In this document: piece after piece, positions 5,814 to 9,150 of the stretch | Layout of the letters: each line of letters opens with the position of its first letter | Position numbering within the stretch: the first letter of the stretch is position 1 | Assembly (NCBI GenBank): GCA_910584475.1 | Contig: CAJUBD010000034.1 | Coordinates: 1-9,150 of the forward strand | Source: an uncultured Treponema sp. | GTDB lineage: Bacteria > Spirochaetota > Spirochaetia > Treponematales > Treponemataceae | Length of the DNA stretch: 9,150 bases | Reading direction: 5' to 3' | The notes under the pieces: model-generated | Told to the model about the DNA's origin: nothing | The model's database searches: none | What the model saw: the letters and a program-made list of their open reading frames with translations, nothing else | Program-made: the position numbers and the translations under genes

Positions 5814-6200
5814 TTAAACGTCCGTTAAATTTTTAATAATGAAAAAGTTTCAACTTTTTCATTATTAAAAACGCGATTTCGTAGCAACGCGAGAAATCGC
5901 AGTAAATTTCGAGTTTTCAAAGAAAACTCGAAATTAAACTTGTCGGCAACATTTCTGACGACAAGTTTAAACGTCCATTAAATTTTCAACATCGCAGGAA
6001 ACGTCAGTTTCCGAGAATGTTGAAAACGCGATTTTGCAATGAAATGAAAAATCGCAGTGCGATGAGCGAGTTTGCGACGCAAACTCGAAGTTAAAATTGC
6101 AGTTTCGCAACGAAATGAGAAACTGCAATACAATAGGCGAGTTTTTCGCAAAAAAAATAAAGTGAAAAACTCGGTAGCAAGTCGCAAGACTTGCGTACCA
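5814..6200. repeat. Array of about ten hairpins in two parallel units
   Basis: Perfect stems lie at 5830-5847/5854-5871 (18 bp), 5873-5880/5893-5900, 5905-5918/5922-5935 (14 bp), 5934-5945/5959-5970 (12 bp), 5983-5992/6017-6026, 6028-6035/6048-6055, 6067-6074/6080-6087, 6096-6106/6119-6129 (11 bp), 6138-6147/6164-6173 and 6177-6183/6188-6194. Unit A begins TTAAACGTCCGTTAAAT (5814) and unit B begins TTAAACGTCCATTAAAT (5967), 153 bp apart. Each continues with an AT-rich hairpin, a GCGATTT hairpin, a CGAGTTT hairpin and a further hairpin. Several 12-nt loops are alike (GCAATGAAATGA, GCAACGAAATGA). Stems differ between units but stay paired. No protein-coding role is supported. Confidence 0.85.
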
Positions 6201-6511
6201 TTTCAGCGTCAATTTTAATTTCAAGGAACGGATATTTTTTTGAAATCACAGAGAATTCGAATAAAACTCATTGCCTTTTCAGACAGGCATTCCGTCATAA
6301 AAGCAAATCCTTGCTTTCGCCTCGAGAAAAAAACATTATAAAGATGAAAGTTCTTTGCATCGCTTGACAAAAGCCGTGCCCGCGATGAGGCGCACGGCCA
6401 ATTCGCAGGCAGTCGTGCTCGCAATGATGGCAAACTGTCAATTCGACATCTGGCAAAACAAAGTTTTCGGCATTAAGTTGCGAAAAAAAGCATTTTTTTT
6501 GAATTTTTTGC
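6201..6511. other. Intergenic stretch without a supported gene
   Basis: A plus-strand frame through 6355-6480 reads somewhat like protein (LTKAVPAMRRTANSQAVV) but has no start signal or known domain; it may be a decayed gene remnant. The last 30 bases hold an A7 run and T8 and T6 runs just before the OMP3 -35 box, which may act as an UP element or bent DNA. Confidence 0.35.
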
Positions 6512-6540
6512 TTGACAAAAGAAAAAACGTGCGTTACAAT
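6512..6540 (+). promoter_or_regulatory. Strong sigma70-type promoter of OMP3
   Basis: TTGACA (6512-6517), a 17-bp spacer, then TACAAT (6535-6540), preceded by A/T runs. Transcription should start near 6547, giving a leader of about 54 nt. The -10 box lies inside the 94-bp inverted repeat, while the -35 box lies outside it, in the spacer segment. Confidence 0.85.
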
Positions 6541-6618
6541 TTTAAACAATGGGGCGGGGCGCAGTGCCCTGCCCGCAAAAAATAAGGAGGTTTTTTCAAT
6601 ATGAAAAAATTGATTGGT
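6525..6618 (+). repeat. 94-bp inverted repeat arm (OMP3 leader)
   Basis: Perfect reverse complement of 5137-5230. Its 3' 54 bases also equal window positions 1-54 at OMP1. It contains the OMP3 -10 box, hairpin, ribosome-binding site AAGGAGG (6584-6590) and codons 1-6. Confidence 0.97.
6552..6574 (+). promoter_or_regulatory. 5'-UTR GC-rich hairpin of OMP3
   Basis: GGGCGGGGC and GCCCTGCCC form a 9-bp stem with one G-U pair and loop GCAGT, starting about 5 nt from the predicted mRNA 5' end and ending 9 nt before the AAGGAGG. Likely an mRNA-stabilising or translation-tuning element common to the OMP leaders. Confidence 0.72.
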
Positions 6619-7761
6619 TCAGTGGCTGTCGCGGCTATGCTCGCTACCGCCGCTTTCGCGGAAATTTCCATGGGAGCGTGGCTGCGCGTTCTTGCCGCGC
6701 CTGTGGCATACGATGGCGATGATATCGTATCAAGTATGACAAACTCTTGGGGCGGCGGCGCTCGCGTTGCCCGCGTTGACATCAACGGCACGAGCGAGGA
6801 CGAGAAGGTCGGCTTCTCGATGAGCGTGTTCAACGATGTCGGCGGAATTTCAGCCGGTGATAACTATGTGCTTTGGGCGAGACCGTGGGACTGGCTCAAG
6901 ATTTCCTTGGGACGCTGGGACTACACGACTTTCCGTGGCGACCTTTGCTTCGGCTCTTGGAACTGGATTCGTCCGTACAACTGGCTCTTCGACGACGAAG
7001 GCTTGACTTTCGACGCGCTCGGCAACAAGTGCGGCATGCAGCTCGAAATCACTCCTGTGGAAGGTCTCATGCTCATGTGGCAGCTTCCTATGAATTCTCA
7101 TGATGGTGATAGTGCTCTTGCATGGGGCAAAGCATACAAGATGCTTGAGAACTCTGACGCCGCCATTAAGTACACAATCGGCGATGTCGGTACAATCAAG
7201 GCGGGATGGGGCGGATCAGACGCTCGTGATGGTGACGACTACAGGAACTACGGAAACATCAACGTGGCGTTCGACTTGACGGCAGTCGAGAACCTCTATG
7301 TCACGGTCGGAGCGAAAATCGGCATTGCCGACGGCGACTACAAAGATCTCCGCGACGATTACCAGTTCATCAAGGTCGCCTTGGGCGCGTCATACCAGAT
7401 TCTCGACAACCTCGGAATCGCCGCGAACTTCGGCGTGCAGACTTATAATGAGAACGACCCGAGCTTCCAGTTCGGAGTTGGCGTGAACGTCGGATTCACT
7501 GATACGCTTTCTTTGAACGTGGACTTCCGCGGCGTGTTCTTCGGCGACACGAAAGCCGGAGTGTCTACGGATCCGCAGCTCAGTTTCCTCGTGGGCTTGC
7601 AGTATGCTTGCTCTAGCAACGGATATGTGGGCATCGGCTTCCAGGGCACGACCGGCGGCAAGGGCTTCGTAAACTCTGGATGGCAGGACAACGCAATGCA
7701 TGCCTCCGACAGCGACAGCTTCTGCTGGGCGATTCCGATCGCTGTCAGCCTGTGGTTCTAA
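6601..7761 (+). CDS. Outer-membrane beta-barrel protein, paralog 3 (OMP3)
   Basis: The 386-residue product is a predicted outer-membrane barrel, the most compact of the three. The signal peptide is residues 1-20 (TAAFA before EISMG), and the chain ends SLWF, a BAM-type C-terminal aromatic. It shares with OMP2 ARVARVDINGTSED, PWDWLKISLG, DYTTFRGDLCFGSWNWIRP, DEGLTFD, MQLEITPVEGL, KAYKMLE, VAFDLTAVENLY, NDPSFQFGVG and YACSSNGYVGIGFQGTTGG. The GWGG to NINVAF segment, enlarged in OMP2, is only 12 residues here. The gene has a full consensus promoter, a 5'-UTR hairpin, a strong ribosome-binding site and a strong terminator, so it looks highly expressed in this orientation. Porin function is inferred from topology; the substrate is unknown. 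Confidence 0.88.
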   Translation: MKKLIGSVAVAAMLATAAFAEISMGAWLRVLAAPVAYDGDDIVSSMTNSWGGGARVARVDINGTSEDEKVGFSMSVFNDVGGISAGDNYVLWARPWDWLKISLGRWDYTTFRGDLCFGSWNWIRPYNWLFDDEGLTFDALGNKCGMQLEITPVEGLMLMWQLPMNSHDGDSALAWGKAYKMLENSDAAIKYTIGDVGTIKAGWGGSDARDGDDYRNYGNINVAFDLTAVENLYVTVGAKIGIADGDYKDLRDDYQFIKVALGASYQILDNLGIAANFGVQTYNENDPSFQFGVGVNVGFTDTLSLNVDFRGVFFGDTKAGVSTDPQLSFLVGLQYACSSNGYVGIGFQGTTGGKGFVNSGWQDNAMHASDSDSFCWAIPIAVSLWF

Positions 7762-7803
7762 ATCACGCGTAGCATAGCCTCGGCTTTCGCCGATGCTTGC
7801 TAG

Positions 7804-7847
7804 AAAAAAAGGCACTTCCCAAAGAGGCATGGGAAGTGCCTTTTTTT
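7804..7847 (+). terminator. Strong intrinsic terminator after OMP3
   Basis: A 17-bp perfect stem: A7 then GGCACTTCCC (7811-7820), a 10-nt loop, then GGGAAGTGCC (7831-7840) and a T7 run. Lies 43 bp past the OMP3 stop. The A/T flanks would let it work in both directions. Confidence 0.92.
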
Positions 7848-7896
7848 GCATGGAGAATGCAAGGACTCGGTTCGTAACTTTGTCCTTTTTTCCGCA

Positions 7897-7928
7897 AGAA
7901 TTTTATTTTTCAGCGAAAAGTGGCTCGT
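7897..7928. repeat. Short segment similar to the Abi_2 gene 3' end
   Basis: Resembles 1619-1650. Read on the minus strand, an open frame without a good start runs from about 8043 and ends HEPLFAEK then stop at 7906, comparable to the Abi_2 ending DEPLFH. It may be a gene remnant or a short repeat. The rest of 7848-8005 shows nothing else that can be supported. Confidence 0.4.
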
Positions 7929-8005
7929 GGGAATCATCGGTTTTACGATGAAACTCCTCGAAAACAACTGCGTTGGATGAAAATGCCCAGCGAATGCGGA
8001 GTAAG

Positions 8006-8035
8006 AAGAAAACGCGGAGAATGCCGCGCTTTCTT
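8006..8035 (-). terminator. Probable terminator of the Rpn-like gene
   Basis: On the minus strand AAGAAAGCGCGG (8035-8024) pairs with CCGCGTTTTCTT (8017-8006), 12 bp with one G-U, loop CATTCT. It starts 25 bp after the stop codon at 8061. The downstream T-tract is interrupted by C residues, so efficiency is uncertain. Confidence 0.55.
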
Positions 8036-8060
8036 ATGGTCAAGTTTGTACCTTGTTAAT

Positions 8061-8870
8061 TCACGCTTCCGCGAAAATCTCTTCCTGTAATTTGCGGATT
8101 TTCGCTTCTGGAAGCCTAGTAATTTTTTGAATTTGATCGATAGGAAGATTGAGCTTCAAAGCTTCTATAGCCGTTTCTTCACTGTAATCTTCAATTGCCA
8201 TCTTGTTCAGCCTTTCCATTGCCTTGCACATTTTTTGAGCCTCCTGTTCGTTCTTCTTGTAGCGAGCGGTGCTTCTTCTCAAGACGTCGCTTTTGATGTC
8301 ATCGGGATTAGCACACGAGAAGTCGCGCATCAGCCGCCCAATTTTATCTTTGCCCTTGTACGCTCCGTTCACGTATATTATGTGAAGTCCGTCTTCAAAC
8401 GCCATCGCCTTTCTGCTGTTAGTGCACTTGCGTTCGAAATCGTAAAAAGGCAGCCCCTCTTTCCAGTAGTCTTTTTCCGTTATGAATATGACGTAGGTTT
8501 CAGGCAGCTTCTCTCCGTACTTTCCCGAGTCCTTGCAACTGGCATCCAGCAAAGCCCCGTTGTACCTTGCCCTGCGCGGCCTCGCTCCTGCGTCTTCCCT
8601 CTGCACTTCGATGTTGTAGACTTTACCTCTTGAATCCACGGCTTTTATGTCCAGCCGTACCGAACGCCCGCGAAGGCTCTTGATTTGTCGCTGGGCTTGC
8701 GACTCGACGACTTTGAGATTCTTTCCGAGAATGACGCTCAGCACATATTCTACGCACTCAGGGTTCTCGTCGAACACGATGGTCATAAACGTATCGTCAA
8801 AAAGCGTGAACGCGTCTATCGTCTTTCGGTATTCTTGACGTACACGCTTTGAAATCTCCAGCCTTGCCAT
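8061..8870 (-). CDS. Rpn/PDDEXK_2 family nuclease (putative transposase family)
   Basis: The 269-residue product matches the PDDEXK_2 group (PF12784; TIGR01784-type, first catalogued as putative transposases in Treponema denticola). Related E. coli Rpn proteins are DNA endonucleases that promote RecA-independent recombination. The N-terminal part has the family's DAFTLFDDTFMTIVF (19-33) and the LSVILG segment (44-49). The catalytic core is RLDIKAVDSRGKVYNIEVQRE, with Asp74, Glu88 and Gln90 in the usual D...E-x-Q arrangement. Then follow RARYN(G)ALLDAS, YVIFITE, FERKC, and a C-terminal helical tail (about 205-269). Length and motifs suggest an intact gene. It has no Shine-Dalgarno sequence; see its promoter. 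The family is usually single-gene and multicopy. No terminal inverted repeats of an insertion sequence were seen around it. Confidence 0.9.
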   Translation of the reverse strand: MARLEISKRVRQEYRKTIDAFTLFDDTFMTIVFDENPECVEYVLSVILGKNLKVVESQAQRQIKSLRGRSVRLDIKAVDSRGKVYNIEVQREDAGARPRRARYNGALLDASCKDSGKYGEKLPETYVIFITEKDYWKEGLPFYDFERKCTNSRKAMAFEDGLHIIYVNGAYKGKDKIGRLMRDFSCANPDDIKSDVLRRSTARYKKNEQEAQKMCKAMERLNKMAIEDYSEETAIEALKLNLPIDQIQKITRLPEAKIRKLQEEIFAEA

Positions 8871-8878
8871 TTATTTTT

Positions 8879-8907
8879 AATATACCATAATCCTCAAAAA
8901 AGTGCAA
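8879..8907 (-). promoter_or_regulatory. Promoter of the Rpn-like gene, giving a nearly leaderless mRNA
   Basis: Minus strand: TTGCAC (8907-8902), a 17-bp spacer, then TATATT (8884-8879). A start about 7 nt downstream falls at 8871-8873, next to the ATG at 8870. Together with the missing ribosome-binding site this predicts leaderless translation. Confidence 0.6.
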
Positions 8908-8980
8908 CAAAATTTTCGGGACTTTACGAATTTTTGGCTGGTATCGCGGCAAGAAGCTGGCATGTCTTTGAAATTGCAAA

Positions 8981-9121
8981 TCAGTGTTGTGCGTGTAGTA
9001 GCCGAAAACCATTTGCCACGAAGAGCCTTTTTTGGACGTACCCCTCCCCAACGCGTTCCTTCGCCCAAAGCGGCGAGAAGGCAAGTGCTGCCACAGCCAT
9101 AAAGGGTATTATCTTTTTCAT
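8981..9121 (-). pseudogene. 5' end of a secreted protein gene, probably frameshifted
   Basis: A 46-residue frame starts at ATG 9121 with TTGGAG 6 nt upstream. It encodes a clear signal peptide, MKKIIPFMAVAALAFSPLWA, then KERVGEGYVQKRL, and stops at 8981. At an A6 tract (about 9024-9029) the loss of one A would join it to another open frame reading GSSWQMVFGYYTHNTDLQF, which continues as far as the promoter of the Rpn-like gene. It may therefore be a truncated, frameshifted envelope protein gene, a phase-variable one, or a genuine small secreted peptide. No family was recognised. Confidence 0.5.
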
Positions 9122-9150
9122 ATATTCTCCAAATTATAAACTCACGGACA

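Larger units (their letters stand above)
5231..6524. other. Putative invertible segment between OMP2 and OMP3
   Basis: These 1294 bp are bounded exactly by the two 94-bp inverted repeats. No convincing gene was found inside. The segment holds G-rich DNA at its left end, a palindrome array at 5814-6200, and the single TTGACA box at its right end, pointing at OMP3. Homologous or site-specific recombination between the arms would flip it and reassign the -35 box. No recombinase gene is present in the window, and the two orientations have not been observed; this is read from the architecture. Confidence 0.6.

Noticed and set aside
5814..6200. Integron attC sites, because Treponema denticola carries an integron and GTTAAAT occurs here
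   Set aside because: No paired R/L core sites, no cassette ORFs between the hairpins and no integrase gene in the window.
5967..6224. Minus-strand 85-residue open frame
   Set aside because: It runs through the palindrome array; the repeats explain the open frame.
8061..8870. Classic insertion sequence around the Rpn-like gene
   Set aside because: Despite the family's transposase label, no terminal inverted repeats or target-site duplication could be seen.
9133..9138. TATAAT as -10 box for the signal-peptide ORF
   Set aside because: A start 7 nt downstream would fall inside the Shine-Dalgarno sequence, and the -35 region is at or beyond the window edge; not supportable.

Overview
The window looks like chromosomal DNA from a Treponema-like spirochaete, probably a gut or rumen type. 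Three genes encode paralogous signal-peptide-bearing outer-membrane beta-barrel proteins of a style common in treponemes. A nuclease of the Rpn/PDDEXK_2 family, first catalogued in Treponema denticola (TIGR01784-type), is also present. This assignment comes from family recognition only; no rRNA or other phylogenetic marker is present.

Layout, left to right. OMP1 (37-1272, +) ends in a palindrome-rich tail with a strong bidirectional terminator. The last 66 bp of OMP1 plus this tail form a 340-bp block (1207-1546) that recurs without a mismatch at 2664-3003. Between the copies sits an Abi_2/AbiF-type HEPN abortive-infection gene (1631-2527, -) with its own sigma70-like promoter and a short structured RNA upstream (2531-2581, -). 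Next come a lipoprotein gene (3026-3766, -) and OMP2 (3790-5154, -), which form an OMP2-lipoprotein operon. A 1.3-kb region without a convincing gene (5231-6524) separates OMP2 from the divergent OMP3 (6601-7761, +). Beyond OMP3 are a terminator, an Rpn-like nuclease gene (8061-8870, -) and the signal-peptide end of a broken or very small secreted protein gene (8981-9121, -).

The most striking structure is between OMP2 and OMP3. Both genes start inside a perfect 94-bp inverted repeat (5137-5230 and 6525-6618). It carries the -10 box, a 5'-UTR hairpin, the ribosome-binding site and the first six codons. The -35 box TTGACA lies only on the OMP3 side, 7 bp outside the repeat and inside the 1294-bp spacer. 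Inverting the spacer across the repeats would move this -35 box to OMP2 with the same 17-bp spacing and remove it from OMP3. The sequence therefore reads as a promoter-inversion switch between two alternative surface proteins, similar in logic to Campylobacter fetus sapA. The lipoprotein would switch together with OMP2. OMP1 starts with the same leader.

The spacer also holds a G-quadruplex motif, a G10 tract and an array of about ten consecutive hairpins. The hairpins form two units with the same order of elements but compensating stem changes. The defence cassette between 340-bp direct repeats is a second, separate place where homologous recombination could remodel the locus.
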